From Cephalotus follicularis (Eukaryota > Streptophyta > Magnoliopsida > Oxalidales > Cephalotaceae), in assembly GCA_001972305.1 (NCBI GenBank), contig BDDD01002234.1:239090-303089 (forward strand): a stretch of 64,000 nt of DNA, written 5' to 3'. This document shows positions 22,260 through 33,380 of the stretch, piece after piece. Position numbers and translations under genes: made by a program. A model generated the notes under the pieces. That model was not told where the DNA came from. It ran no database searches and saw only the letters and a list, made by a program, of their open reading frames with translations. Positions within the stretch are counted from its first letter, which is position 1. Each line of letters opens with the position of its first letter.

Positions 22260-22690
22260 TCAAGTTTTTGTTTGAGGTACCCAAGAAATCTTGGGTCCTT
22301 TTGGGTTAGTCAAAATAGTTCCTTTCGGAACCCAACTTCTTTTAGTTCTAGACAAATTTAAATCATTCAATACATTTTGTCTATAAAAGCATGACATAGA
22401 GGTGTGTCCAAGATTACTACAAGTATTACAAGATACAACTACATTATTTCTTCTATGGAGACATGAAGAAAATGCATGACCATGTCTACCACAATGTGTA
22501 CATATAATGTTTTTCTTACTACTGGCATTCCTTTTATGATAACATTGTGAATGTGTATGTCCATGTTTACCACAAAAATTGCATGATCTAATTACCTTAT
22601 TTCTAAACATGGCATTTTTCTTATGGAAACAAGTAGTGGAGGTGTGTCCTATTTAACCACAATAATCACACATGGTTTTCTTTCTAATCT
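22260..22690 (-). pseudogene. C3 gag zinc-knuckle region
   Basis: Three CCHC knuckles are intact: CNFCGKHGHTHSQC, CTHCGRHGHAFSSC and CNTCSNLGHTSMSC. A fourth, more N-terminal one (CDYCG then IGH) is interrupted by a stop near 22655. Such knuckles bind the genomic RNA in the capsid. The rest of gag is deleted at 22737. The ORF ends with WVPQTKT and two stops separate it from the protease ORF at 22238. Confidence 0.82.
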
Positions 22691-22736
22691 TGGCCTTATT
22701 AGCCTTTTCCTTTTCAATTTTCTCCTTTCTATCAAA

Positions 22737-23046
22737 GTACCAGACAGCAGACGCTTTGCACTAAGCGTATGCGTTTTGCGCCTCAAAGCGCAGACGCTTG
22801 ATTTTGAGAGTCGACGTTTTGAGCTTTATTCCCAATTCTCCAAGTGCTTCACAGGTAGGCGCTTTGTTCTTGTCTCGACCGTCAGCTAAAGCGCAGACGC
22901 TTTAATTTCAAGCGTCGGCGGTCTGGGCGGTTTCTGCATAATTTCTGCTGATATGTTTATCTTTTATCTTTCTTGCACAAAAAGAAACTTTGTCAAATAC
23001 AAATATGTTATCATCAAAACATAGGATTGAGACATAAATGTCAACA
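22737..23046 (-). mobile_element. C3 5' LTR remnant (310 bp)
   Basis: It is identical to 17833-18142 at every base I compared. It ends TGTCAACA at 23046, next to the C2 integrase sequence. On the left it is fused to gag at GTACC, a short sequence shared by both sides of the deletion. Confidence 0.92.
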
Positions 23047-24780
23047 AAAACAATTTGCCAAAATATCTTTGGGCGGAAGCCGTGAACACCGCATGCTATA
23101 TAATAAATAGATTCATGATTAGATCAATTTTAAAGAAAACCCCTTATGAGCTTTTCAATGAAATAAAACCAAGTGTTAGTCACTTGAGACCTTTTGGATG
23201 CAAAGTTTTCGTTTTAAATAATGGGAAAGATAATCTTGGAAAATTTGATGCCAAGAGTGATGAAGGAATCTTTCTAGGCTATTCTTTAAATTCTAAGGCA
23301 TATAGGGTGTTTAATAAAAGAACTTTAATTATTGAAGAGTCAATTCATGTCTTATTTGAAGAGTCTAATAGTGCTCTGAGAAAGGGAGATGTTGTTGATG
23401 ATGTAGGTATATTGGAACAAATGGAAAGCTTGGACATCAACAATGAAGATGGTGAAGTTGACAAAGTTGAAGAAGAAGGAGGACATGAAGAAGAATTTCA
23501 ACAAGTTCAAGTCACCAAGGAGCCAATTGCTAGAAGAGAAAGAGAGTACGTGAAGGACAACGAGGTAATCGGTAATCCTACCGAGGGGGTAAGAACTCAT
23601 TCCGCTCTTAGGGAGTATTGCGATAATGTAGTTTTCATTTCAAATATCGAACCCAAAAATATTTTAGATGCTTTAAATGATGATTGTTGGATTCTGGCTA
23701 TGCAAGAGGAACTAAACCAATTTGACAAAAGCAATGTTTGGTCATTAGTTCCTAGGCCTAAAAATCAATCCATCATTGGCACCAAATGGATTTTTAGAAA
23801 CAAAATGAATGAAAATGGGTTAGTTATTCGGAATAAAGCTAGATTAGTTGCACAAGGTTATAGTCAAGAGGAAGGCATTGACTATGATGAAACCTTTGCT
23901 CCGGTAGCTAGATTAGAAGCTATTAGATTATTAATGGCCTTTGATTGTTTTAAAGGTTTTAAATTGAATCAAATGGATGTTAAAAGTGCATTTTTAAATG
24001 GCATAATAAATGAGGAAGTTTATGTTAACCAACCTCCGGGTTTTGAAAATGTGCATTTTCCCGATCATGTTTTTAAGCTTTCTAAAGTACTTTATGGTTT
24101 AAAGCAAGCACCAAGAGCTTGGTATGAAAGACTTTCAAAATTTCTCTTGGAAAATGATTTCAAAAGAGGTTTAGTGGATAAAACTCTTTTTGTTAGAACT
24201 AAACTTAATGATATTCTCATTGTTCAAATTTATGTAGATGACATTATATTTGGTTCTACTAACCATTCTCTTTGTGTCGAGTTTGCTAAAACTATGCAAG
24301 GTGAATTCGAGATGAGTATGATGGGAGAACTCAAGTATTTCCTTGGATTTCAAATCCAACAAGGAAATGAAGGGACTTTCATCAACCAATCCAAATACAC
24401 CAAAGATCTACTCAAAAGATTTGGAATGGAGCACTCAAAGCCTTGCAAGACACCTATGAGCATTGCAACAAAACTTGACAAGGATGAGGATGGTAAAGAG
24501 GTAGATCAAAAATTATATAGAAGCATGATAGGATCTCTACTTTACCTAACCGCTAGTAGACCGGATATAATGTTTAGTGTATGTCTTTGTGCTAGATATC
24601 AATCATCACCTAGAGAATCTCACTTAACTGCGGTTAAGCGAATTTTTAGATATCTTGCATACACACCATTATTAGGATTGTTTTATTCACATGATTCATT
24701 GTTTAACTTGCATGCTTATTCCGATGCCGACTATGGTGGTTGCAAATTAGATAGAAAGAGCACTAGTGGCACTTGCATTC
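23047..24780 (+). pseudogene. C2 copia pol: integrase end, RT, RNase H (truncated)
   Basis: The reading starts at NNLPKYLWAEAVNTACYI (integrase) and runs open for over 570 codons. It covers SHLRPFGCKVF, an acidic linker, RT (IGTKWIFRNK at about 23776; RLVAQGYSQEEGIDYDE; catalytic YVDDIIFGSTN at about 24232) and early RNase H (YSDADYGGCKLDRKSTSGTC at about 24717-24776). After Cys at 24776 the copia sequence stops abruptly and is joined to part of the env-like region; the frame runs on through foreign codons to a stop at 24992. RT itself looks intact. N-terminal domains were lost at the C3 junction. Confidence 0.9.
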
Positions 24781-24943
24781 TCCTTCTTGTAACAAACACA
24801 TTCCTCCCAAAAGAAGGCTCGCACACTCTTCCTTCCGAGCGAGACCTTAAATTTGTTGCTTGTGTTAAGAATGGAACCCCAATTAACTTCCTTACCTCAT
24901 TGTCAACCACTTTCTATCTCGACCAAATCACACACCTTATCCT

Positions 24944-25417
24944 ATGCTTCTCAGTAGGATCATTGAGGCTGTCCTTGCATCACTTAACATAGATATTCCT
25001 GATGATGAGCAAAGTGTTAAACCTTCCCATAAGCAATTGGTGAATAAGGCAGTACTTAGACTATGTAACCTTGTTTTTGAGGATAGTGAGTGGGTCAAGA
25101 TACAAGGCAGAGGTAGAGAGCAAGTAAGAGAGAAAGCAAATGTAGGAGGAGGAGATGATGAGGATGATCCACAGCAGTTTGAGATGCGTCCGAGTGTTGG
25201 CCCGAGTAGCAGCAGCAGCAGCAGGCCTACCATGGAGTCTCTTCAGGCAAGGATGGATCGTGCCCAAGCCGACATCGAGTTTCTCAAAGGGGAAATGCAT
25301 CACTTTCATGAGGGACAAGCAAACATCATTCAAACTCAAGCCGATCTCCTTCAGGGACAAGCAAACATCATTCAGATGTTTCAAAATGCTTTCCCTCAGC
25401 ATCCTCCTCCCTCTTGA
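24944..25417 (+). pseudogene. C2 env-like C-terminal fragment
   Basis: The segment MLLSRIIEAVLASLNIDIP aligns with the C3 env-like SNIITRILECFGVDFTG. After it come an acidic patch (GGGDDEDDPQQFEM), a serine run and a heptad-like coiled C terminus with the repeated phrase LLQGQANIIQ. Coding remnants in other frames extend back to about 24780, where they meet truncated RNase H, so a deletion removed the region between. Confidence 0.65.
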
Positions 25418-26051
25418 GCTTACATCTGCATTATCATGTTTTTATTGTATTTTAAAACTTTGCTTGTGTAATTGTCTCTATTTAAATTTCCCTGGTTATG
25501 TATAAGACAATGTAGATTATGTACTTCAAGCTTTAAGTATTTAATGTTAAAATGCTTTGATCTTTAATGTTTTGGGTTACATGAATGTGGTTTATGCTTG
25601 AGGATTTATGTGTTCAATGCCAAAGTGTTTTAATGTTTATTGCTTTGTGTTGGATGAATGTCATTTATATAGATGTGTATCTCATTGCATTGACCTTATT
25701 GATGAATATGTAAATGAATGCATAGGTTGAGGGGGAGCTCTTCAATTCATGCTATGATTGAGGGGGAGCTTCCATGTCTCTTTTTGTAGTTTGACAAAAA
25801 GGGGGAGAGATTTATATTTTGCATGTTGCATTGAGGTTGAAATGAAGTTGCATGCATTTGGGGAATATATTGCAAGTATTGCATATTGATGAGATGGGTT
25901 GTAATATTGCATTGAGCAAGTGTATTTTGTTATGACAAATGCATCGGATATGCCTATATTGGTAAACTTGGACTTTGGAACTAAATTGGTAAAATTTGTC
26001 AAGATTTATGCAAAATATGCATGTTTTGTCAATCATCAAAAAGGGGGAGAT
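25418..26051 (+). other. C2 3' untranslated region with four purine tracts
   Basis: There is no gene here. GAGGGGGAGCT tracts lie at about 25729 and 25760, AAAAAGGGGGAGAG at 25796-25808, and AAAAAGGGGGAGAT abuts the LTR (26037-26051). This is the Sirevirus-type multiple-PPT region. Confidence 0.8.
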
Positions 26052-26216
26052 TGTTGGCCTTTGCCACCCTGATTAATTACGCTTACATATGTTATTTTGA
26101 TGATTAACAAACATAGATTACTAGTATGCATAATTCCTTGAGTTATAACTTCACATACTCACTTGATTTTATGTCCAAAGTTTTGCAAAGAACATTTCTG
26201 CAGATACAGGCAAATC

Positions 26217-26727
26217 CAGTCGACTACCATAGGGCACCAGTCGACTGCCCAAGGTTGAGTAGTCGACTGCCAAAGGTTGTGTAGCCAACTGGACCTTCAA
26301 CCAAACTCAGCATCTACAGGAACACCAATCCAGTCGACTGCCACAGGGGTCCAGTCGACTGCAAGGCAAATCCAGTCGACTGTCACAGGACACCAGTCGA
26401 CTGCCATGAGGTACAAATTCAGGTAGTGGCTTCTGTAACATTTTAACACCCAATCCAGCCGACTGAAGCAGGGCACCAGTCGACTGCCAGGGTATCCAGT
26501 CGACTGTCAAGGAATCCAGCCGACTGTTTTCAATTGTGCAATTTCAGGCAGTAGCATTTGTAATCTTCAATTTCAGCTCAACAGCCGACTGGAACAGAGC
26601 ATCCAGTCGACTGCCAGCGCCACCAGTCGACTGCCTAGAGGAGACAGCCGACTGCCCAACACCAACGGCTATATTCAAATGTACGCGCCATCAAACCATC
26701 CGGTTGCCGTACAAATCCAGCCGACTG
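26217..26727. repeat. CAGTCGACTG palindrome array, 21-bp phased (C2 LTR)
   Basis: Motif copies (CAGTCGACTG, CAGCCGACTG and close variants) start at 26217, 26238, 26260, 26282, 26331, 26352, 26373, 26394, 26456, 26477, 26497, 26517, 26582, 26604, 26624, 26645 and 26718. Twelve of the sixteen steps are 20-22 bp; two of the rest are about three such steps (62, 65). Confidence 0.93.
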
Positions 26728-26769
26728 GATTCATATCAGACCTTTAAAAATAGATCCGTTGGAGGCACA

Positions 26770-26779
26770 CCTATAAAAG
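26770..26779 (+). promoter_or_regulatory. Probable LTR TATA box (C2)
   Basis: CTATAAAAGG lies about 45 bp after the last palindrome, consistent with a U3 promoter fed by the array. Confidence 0.65.
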
Positions 26780-27328
26780 GAAATTTGGAGCTCTTGCACA
26801 AGTGATCAAGCATTCAAGTTGCATATTCTCTCAAGCTATCTCAAGTACAATACCAAGCTCTCACACAATCAAAAGAGATCAAATTCAAAGCAATCCTACA
26901 CATTACAAAGCTTTATTTTTACATTACATACATACTCGTAGTTTGTTTAAAGTGAGCCAAATTGTAAAACAAATTCCTACAAATTTGTAACTTTCAAACA
27001 CTTATTTCACACATACAAGAGAGGTTGTCTCTTGTATTGCTCGATTGGAGCAAAGTTGTAATTCGCTTGGTTGGAGCGAAAGTTGTTGGAGCTCGGTTGG
27101 AGTTTCAAGCCCGGATTGGGGCATACCTAGTGAAATACTCAAGGGGAGACCTTGGGGAGTGGACGTAGGCGGTTTGCCGAACCACTATACATCCGTTTGC
27201 AATTCTCTAACCCTACACTCTTTATATTTCTGCAATTGTGTGTTTGTGTTAATTGAATTATTTTGTGGTATATTTGCTAGTAATTTTTATAAGTCTATTC
27301 ACCCCCCCTCTAAACTTCCTACAAAGAG

Positions 27329-29650
27329 TTTGCTTTGAGTTCTGAAGAGAACTTTGTGAAGAACTTTTCTTTTACAAGTGTAAAATAAAAATATGTCAAG
27401 AGGAAGACTAACCTTAAAGCTTTTATGTAGGAAGGTGCTGCTGGAATTGAAAAAGGTAAATTTTTCAAGTCAATTTTTTACTTCAAAATTTTTTAAAAAA
27501 GTTAAATACATTCCTTCAAAAATTAACTAAGTTGAAACTCGTAGAATCCAGTCTCTTAGGAAATATTTTAACTTCCTGGATGACTTGTGTATTGATAGAT
27601 TCAATAGATTTATCAAGGAAAGTCACAATTTCTTACAAACATTTGGCTTTTCAACCACAGAATTTGATCAGTGTTACAAATCCTTTCAACTTGAGTGTTT
27701 TTCTAACATTCTTCCCAAAGATCCACAATCTTATTTTGCAATTTCTAGCTGTATTTCTATTGTTCCTCTTTATAATCCAGAAGTGACTTGTAGTTTTCAC
27801 CTTCTCAATGATCCCTCTACCTCTAGAGTTTTGGACGTAAAATTTCTAAAATCCCTCATTACCCGAAAGGTTATCTAGGTTACCAAGTCTAAAACTGTAC
27901 AAGGTAATAGGCGTAGGAATTTTTCGCATTTAGCTGTGATTTTGGCTGTATTTGTCTTCCTAATATTGTAATTGAATATGCAGGACAAAAACAATCCAAG
28001 AGTTCTGTGAAAGATCCAACTTCCCATCCCAATGAGGGTATCAGTGTTGGTGATATGCATGATGATGAACTAGAAAAAATCGTCCTTCTAGTTCTAAGGA
28101 CTGGGCAATCTCAAAAAATTGCAGTGTCCAGGCCTTCTTCCAAAATAACACACAAATTGCTTGGCCGTAAGAATACTACATTACAAATTGAAGTTGCTTT
28201 AGCTTAGAAACTAGCAACTTCCAAAAAATCTAGGAAGATGAAACCTTCTGTTGTAATTGATGCAAGTGAAATTCCAGTGGGGGAATCTTCTCCAAATAGA
28301 TTAGTGACACCTGAATCTGTTTCCAAAGAAAATCCTGATGAGTAAGTTTTCCTATCCTTCAATTTTCCTAGAATTTACCCTGATTTTGGAATCTCTTCAT
28401 CACTTTATTTATTATTCAGGGTAATTGAAGTCTCAGAAAATGAAAAAAATGTTGGGTTTGGAACCCAAGAAAAGACTGAGGTGGCTATTGTTCGTCAAGA
28501 AAGTCTACTTTAAGGTATTCTTTGAAAGTAGGCAAAGAAGTTAAATCTTACTCCTTTACGAAAATCACTGCTAGTAGATCTACCAAGGACATAGGCAAAT
28601 TCTACTGAACAAGAGCATGTTGCTACTCAGGAAGTCCAGGTATGAATATTTCCTGGATTACTCTTTGGAACTTCTCCTGGATTCCATATTTCTAACTTTC
28701 TTGTATCCACAGGCTGAAGAAATACAAATTCCTGACAGAAAAGTGTTGATGAACAAGCAAGTGTAGCAACGTCAGATAAGGGTATATCTTTTAACACTCT
28801 TTTTGACTTTTCAATCTTCTTTAGGAATTTGAATTTTGTCATCATTATTTATGACACGGGCAAAGGAATTTCAATAGAAGAAAATTCGAAGAAGGAAACT
28901 CAGATTCCCTTATCTCTCTCATCCAGTGAGCTTCAGAAGGTAACACCTTATCTTCATTAGTTTGAATACTCTAAGTTGTATTCTCCTATCATCTCCACTT
29001 AAACATATCCTGTTACCCAACAGGCTTTTAACCTTGAGGATGAATGCCAAGATCCATTTGAGGCTTTAGAAGGTTACACCCTGGATGACTTGTAAGACCT
29101 CATTGCCTCATGTGATCCCACTAGTTCCAACATCTTGGAAAGTTCTGCTTCTGTGAGTACTGATGATCCTGTTGCAAGCCGTGACACTGTCAAGGAAGGA
29201 TGGTTTTAGGAATTTGCTAAAGATCCTTCCTTCTGACCACAATCTTGATAATCTTGATCTGGAGGAATTGAGAAAATTTATAGGTCTCATGTAGGCTTTT
29301 GGCACTGACCCAAATGCTCTTGACTTCATTCATGCCCAACTCCTGAAAATCGCTGACGACCTGGGACTCATTCCTAACACCATGCACAAACTCAAAGCTT
29401 TAGATGAAGAGCTTTTACTGACAGACCAACTTCTTCAAAATGCCACAAATAATTCCAAGCAAGAGACAATTCAATACATTCTTATAGCTAATGACCATAA
29501 AGAAGCCCTAGCTGAGGTTGCTAGGTTAGAAGAACAACTTTCTTCTACCAAAGCTAAAATTTCTGATATGGAAGCCAAGAAGGATGCCATGGCTGTGAGA
29601 CTACTGTGCAAGTTCAAACTGTAAAAAAACGTTGGAGTTGAAGTCCTCAA
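27329..29650 (+). pseudogene. Antisense, intron-containing gene of the Tat-like element
   Basis: Coding-like stretches are separated by short segments with clean GT...AG borders: introns at about 27904-27983, 28342-28419, 28640-28712 and 28940-29023 (73-84 bp). Exon content includes NFLDDLCIDRFNRFIKES.. (about 27560), a basic/acidic stretch (KDPTSHPNEGISVGDMHDDE, about 28007), FEALEGYTLDDL (about 29060) and a coiled-coil exon (29382-29624: LEEQLSSTKAKISDMEAKKD). Stops at 28205 and about 29091 and a missing acceptor near 28855 show decay. It runs towards the integrase, on the opposite strand. I do not recognise the protein; position suggests the extra antisense ORF known in Tat elements. Confidence 0.55.
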
Positions 29651-29949
29651 GCTTTCTGAAACCAAAAGACTATCGGAATCAGGTGGTAAAAAGATTTTGA
29701 CAACTTGGCCAGTTCTAAAGACCTTATATCATCTTTCATGAATTAGCCATAAAAATTATTTTGATGGCCTCTGTTTTAAACAATGCTTTACGACCGTACT
29801 AATTTAGGCTTTTTATGTTCAAAATTCCTCCGGTTCTTAGGGTTTATAATTTTAACTACTTTCTTGTTTGTGAAATGTTAGGAATTTATTAATGTTATCG
29901 GTTTTTAAAACATGTTAGGGAATTTGGAATCTGTCTTCTCTTAAGGGAG
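29651..29949. other. Intergenic stretch between antisense gene and integrase
   Basis: AT-rich and without a credible ORF, this probably contains the ends of the two converging genes. Confidence 0.4.
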
Positions 29950-31300
29950 GGGTGTTGGATTTCAAATATCGTCCATTAATGAACCTTACATACCCTGCAT
30001 GTCTAAATCCTTAAAATGGTAAGATCCTCCACCTAGGATTTTGTAGATGCAAACGGACCTTCCTAGTTAGGGGACCACTTTCCTAGTAGTTGGTTCTTCT
30101 GCCCAGTTGCAAGGACCAATTTCCAAAAAATTTCTTTTTCTTCAAAGGACTTGAGCTTTACACGTTTATTATAAGTCCTTGTCACCTTATTCTTATGGGC
30201 AATAGAATAATCTAGATCTGTTAACCTTGCTTCATCCAACCTTCCAATTCAATAAGCACAACCTCATTGAATTCCTTTTGGTTAAATTATTTAGCAAAAC
30301 TAGTCTTGTTGAACTTACATTGATCTCCATAGGAAGAACAGCGCCATGACCATAGGTTAGCATAAATGGTGTAACCCCCATTCTCATTTTTTGTGAACTC
30401 CTATACGCCCAAAGAGCTTCTGACAGAACCTTATGCCAATTACGACGATTATCATCTATCATTTTTTTAATGATATTCTTCAACGTTTTATCTGAGAACT
30501 CTGCTTGGCCATTCGCTTGAGCATAATAAGGGGTTGAATGAATTGGCTTAATTCCAAAAACCTTCATAAATTCCTTGATTTCCTCTCCATCAAAGATATT
30601 GCCTTGGTCAGTGGTCATGGTTTGAGGAATTCCAAACCTATGGATTATATTTTCTTCAATCATTTTAATCCAACCTATTGGTCAACAACTTTTAATGGGA
30701 AAGCCTCAGCCCACCTAGTAAAATAGTCTGTTGCAACAAGTATGAATGTGTAATTTGGAATACGAGGGATATATTTTTCCAATCAGGTCAATAGCCCATC
30801 CCCTGAAATGCTAGGGTTCGGTAATTGGATGCAAGCCAATTGCTAGAACTCTCTAGACAGGTCCATGCCTTTGACAGGAATTACACCTCTTTGCATAATG
30901 AAGGCAATCTTCTTGCATCGTCGGCTAGAAATACCCATAATGATGAATCAACCATCTCATTTTATTTACTGCTTGATAGGCTCCACAAATTCCATCATGA
31001 ATTTCAGCCATAATCTTCATGGATTCCTCCTAAGAATATTTTTTTTAATAGAAGCCCTTATATGCTTCAACAGAAAAGTTGAATCTAGAATCACGTACTT
31101 TAGGGATTTAAGCCTATTCCTACAAGCAACCTTGAAATTTGGATTTTTCAAGTATAGGATAATAGGAATTTTCCAATAATTCTCCTCGATCTCATTTAAT
31201 GCAACATGGACTATTTTAGATCGCTTAAAAATGGAAGGGAGTACCTTTTTCGTACTGGAAGTAATTGCTCATAAACCAAAGAAGGAATTAGAAAACCAGA
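29950..31300 (-). pseudogene. Tat-like integrase
   Basis: The core reads IIHRFGIPQTMTTDQGNIFD (about 30650), then STPYYAQANGQAE with the catalytic Glu and ALWAYRSSQKMRMGVTPF. A C-terminal domain in a broken frame (about 29950-30200) contains a FGNWSLQLGR-like stretch matching the usual GPNWEGPY region. The zinc-binding N terminus is traceable but full of stops between 30680 and 31000. It would join element DNA to the chromosome; this copy is dead. Confidence 0.82.
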
Positions 31301-32300
31301 AGCCACGTGAGCTAAATCGTTTGCATCTTGATTTATTAATCTTGGAATAAACTCAATCTTCACTTCATCAAACTAGCTTACAAAGATAGAGCAATCTTAT
31401 GATATTCTAGCATATTAGGATTTGAACATTTATATTTTCCAGCTAATTGATTTATCACCAGTTGGGAATCTCCCATAATTTTGATTGAAGATGCTCGTAG
31501 AACAACCAATAGTTCTAAACCAATTATCAATGCTTCGTATTTAACTTGCTTATTTTAACATTGAAAATTTAAGCAAAAAAAGAATTGAGATTTTTGCCCC
31601 ATAGGAGAGACTAAAATCACTCCAGCCCCAGTACCATGTTCTGTTTTGGATCTGTCGAACATCATCGTCCATGGTAGGACTTCAATCAATAGTTCATCAT
31701 CATTGTTTGGAATTTCAACCAAATGCACATCATCCTGGTTCAGAATTTCACCCAAATACTCATCATCTTGATTTGGAACTTCAACAATATGCGCACCCTC
31801 CTGGCTTGGAATTTCAACCAAATGCTCATCATCCTGGTTTGGAATGTCAACACTTTGATGATTAGCTACAAAATCTACTAAGGTTTGGCCTTTCACAGGT
31901 TTTTGAGGAAAATATTGCAAAGCAATTTTGACAAAGCAATTTCCCATCTACCGATCTTAATATGCAAAATAGGTTTATTTAACATAAACTTGTTTACGTA
32001 AGTCTTACAAACCACAAATAACTATATAGGCAAAAGATAATGTCTTAACATTGTACATGCAAAATATAAAGCTAAACAAAGCTTTCCCAAAGCTGAATAT
32101 CTACATTCAACATTTGACAAAGTCTTACTAAGATAATAAACATCATGTTCAAAGCTGAACTCATTATCTTGAACTAGTAGTCCTCCAATTGATGTCTCCA
32201 TTACGGATATATACAATTTCAAAGGTTCCCCTTTCCCATGTGAAATCAACACAGGAGGATTTGTCAAGTATTCCTTGATCACCTAAAAAATTTGTTGAAG
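31301..32300 (-). pseudogene. Tat-like RNase H region
   Basis: Two parts are visible. RT-tail RNase H (32022-32282) reads LKLYISVMETSIGGLLVQD and LSNVECRYSALGKLCLAL. A second RNase H starts at WTMMFDRSKTEHGTGAGVIL (about 31680) and continues in another frame with YEALIIGLELLVVLRASS. The linker carries an imperfect repeat of a roughly 12-residue phrase (LVEIPNQDDEH type, about 31690-31860). Confidence 0.75.
31690..31865. repeat. Imperfect tandem repeat in the Tat RNase H linker
   Basis: About five copies of a unit of roughly 36 bp (TTGGAATTTCAACCAAATGC... on the + strand) encode repeated V/I-E-P/L-N-Q-D-D phrases on the - strand. Confidence 0.75.
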
Positions 32301-33380
32301 CTCATTTTCCCATTTAAACTCTTGCTCCTACCGTAATCGCACAATGGTGAGTCTTTCCTGCACAGTTTGAAATGAATTGACGTAAGAAATTAATCAAGCT
32401 GAGAAAACTTTGGAGTTCTTTTTTATTCCTATGAGGTTGAACACCTATAATTGCTTTAGTTTTGTACTTGTCCACCTCAATTCATCTCTGATGAACTAGG
32501 AATCCTAGGAAATTCCCAACTGTCACACTAAATGAGCATTTCAAATGATTGAGCTTTAACTTATGAAGCCTCATTCTTTTAAGTGATCTTCTTAAATCCT
32601 CTAAATGACCATTTTTTGTTTTTGACTTGACAACAATATCATCAATATACACTTCCAACATATTTTTAATCAAATAATGGAATATTGCATTAATTAATCT
32701 TTGGTAAGCAGCACCGGCATTTTTTAGACCAAAAGGCATCACGGTCCATTCAAAAGTCCTTATTGCCCCCAGGCATCTAAAAGCCGTTTTATACACATCT
32801 TCCTCAACTATATAAATCTGATTATAACCAGAATAGCCATCCTTGAAAGATAAATTTCATGACCAGATACAGAATCTGCTAACATGTCAGCTATTGTCAT
32901 AGGATATTCATCCTTAGGACGTGATAAATTCAAATTTCTAAAATCTATGCAAATTCTAAGCTTACCATTTTTCTTAATAACATGCATTATATTGGATAAC
33001 CATTCTACATACCTGGCTGTCCTGATGAACTTAGCTTTCAAAAGGCGTTCGATTTCTTCTTTGATCCTAGAAATTATGTCGTCTGCCATCCTCCTAGGTG
33101 CTTGTTTGTGAGGTCTGAAATTTCCCTTTATTGGAAGTTGATGCTCAACCAAATCTTTGGCAAGTCCTGGCACGTCGTAATCCCATGCAAAACAATCTTT
33201 AAATTCTATTAAAAGGCGAACAAGATTATCCTTTATCTCTTCATCCAACAGGTCACTTATAAAAGTTGGACGGATTCCACTTTCACTTCCAAGATTTACC
33301 TCTTTCAAAGGGTCTTTACTCTTAGATTTTAGGCCAAACTTAGTAATTCTTGGAGGCCTTAAGGGTGCATGTATCTTCAC
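32301..33380 (-). pseudogene. Tat-like reverse transcriptase
   Basis: The N-terminal part (32808-33380) reads CFAWDYDVPGLAKDLVEHQL, KEEIERLLKAKFIRTARYVE and LRICIDFRNLNLSRPKDEYP. The palm and thumb (32482-32796) read FEWTVMPFGLKNAGAAYQ and the catalytic YIDD in EVYIDDIVVKS. A frameshift separates them near 32800-32840. These phrases are characteristic of Tat/Ogre RTs rather than of the CIDYREL type seen at 57325-64000. Confidence 0.88.

Larger units (their letters stand above)
17200..23046 (-). mobile_element. C3: young reversed Sirevirus-like element nested in C2
   Basis: Right to left it has a 310-bp piece of 5' LTR (22737-23046), gag zinc knuckles, protease/GAG-pre-integrase/integrase fused to an RNase H tail, a spacer with a TCGA array, an env-like ORF, purine tracts, and a 3' LTR (17200-18142) missing its far end. 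It interrupts the C2 integrase reading at 23046/23047. The two LTR pieces are identical over the shared 310 bp. Deletions removed the far part of the 3' LTR and the 5' LTR-to-gag region (joined at GTACC). Confidence 0.88.
16985..27323 (+). mobile_element. C2: Sirevirus-like copia element, complete ends, TSD AAGAG
   Basis: Both ends are present: TGTTGGCCTTTGCC at 16985 and CTTCCTACA at 27323, flanked by AAGAG at 16980-16984 and 27324-27328. It contains a 215-bp remnant of the 5' LTR, the nested element C3, pol from the end of integrase, an env-like C terminus, purine tracts and a full 1272-bp 3' LTR. Its gag, protease and most of integrase were lost in a deletion at 17199/17200. I counted 6 differences over the 215 bp of LTR that can be compared. 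Confidence 0.93.
26052..27323 (+). mobile_element. C2 3' LTR, 1272 bp
   Basis: It runs from TGTTGGCCTTTGCC to AACTTCCTACA. The palindrome array (26217-26727) is followed by a TATA box at about 26771 and the GTGGACGTAGGC..GCCGAACCACTATA segment near 27160. Confidence 0.95.

Noticed and set aside
26217-26727. Regularly spaced short repeats resembling a CRISPR array
   Set aside because: Repeats are 10 bp with spacers of about 11 bp, far shorter than any CRISPR array, and they lie in the U3 of a plant LTR retrotransposon with no cas genes.
27532-29624. Free-standing host gene
   Set aside because: Its position opposite and beyond a Tat-like integrase, and its continuation across the C2 insertion into 16570-16984, make it part of the retroelement; the stops also argue against a live gene.
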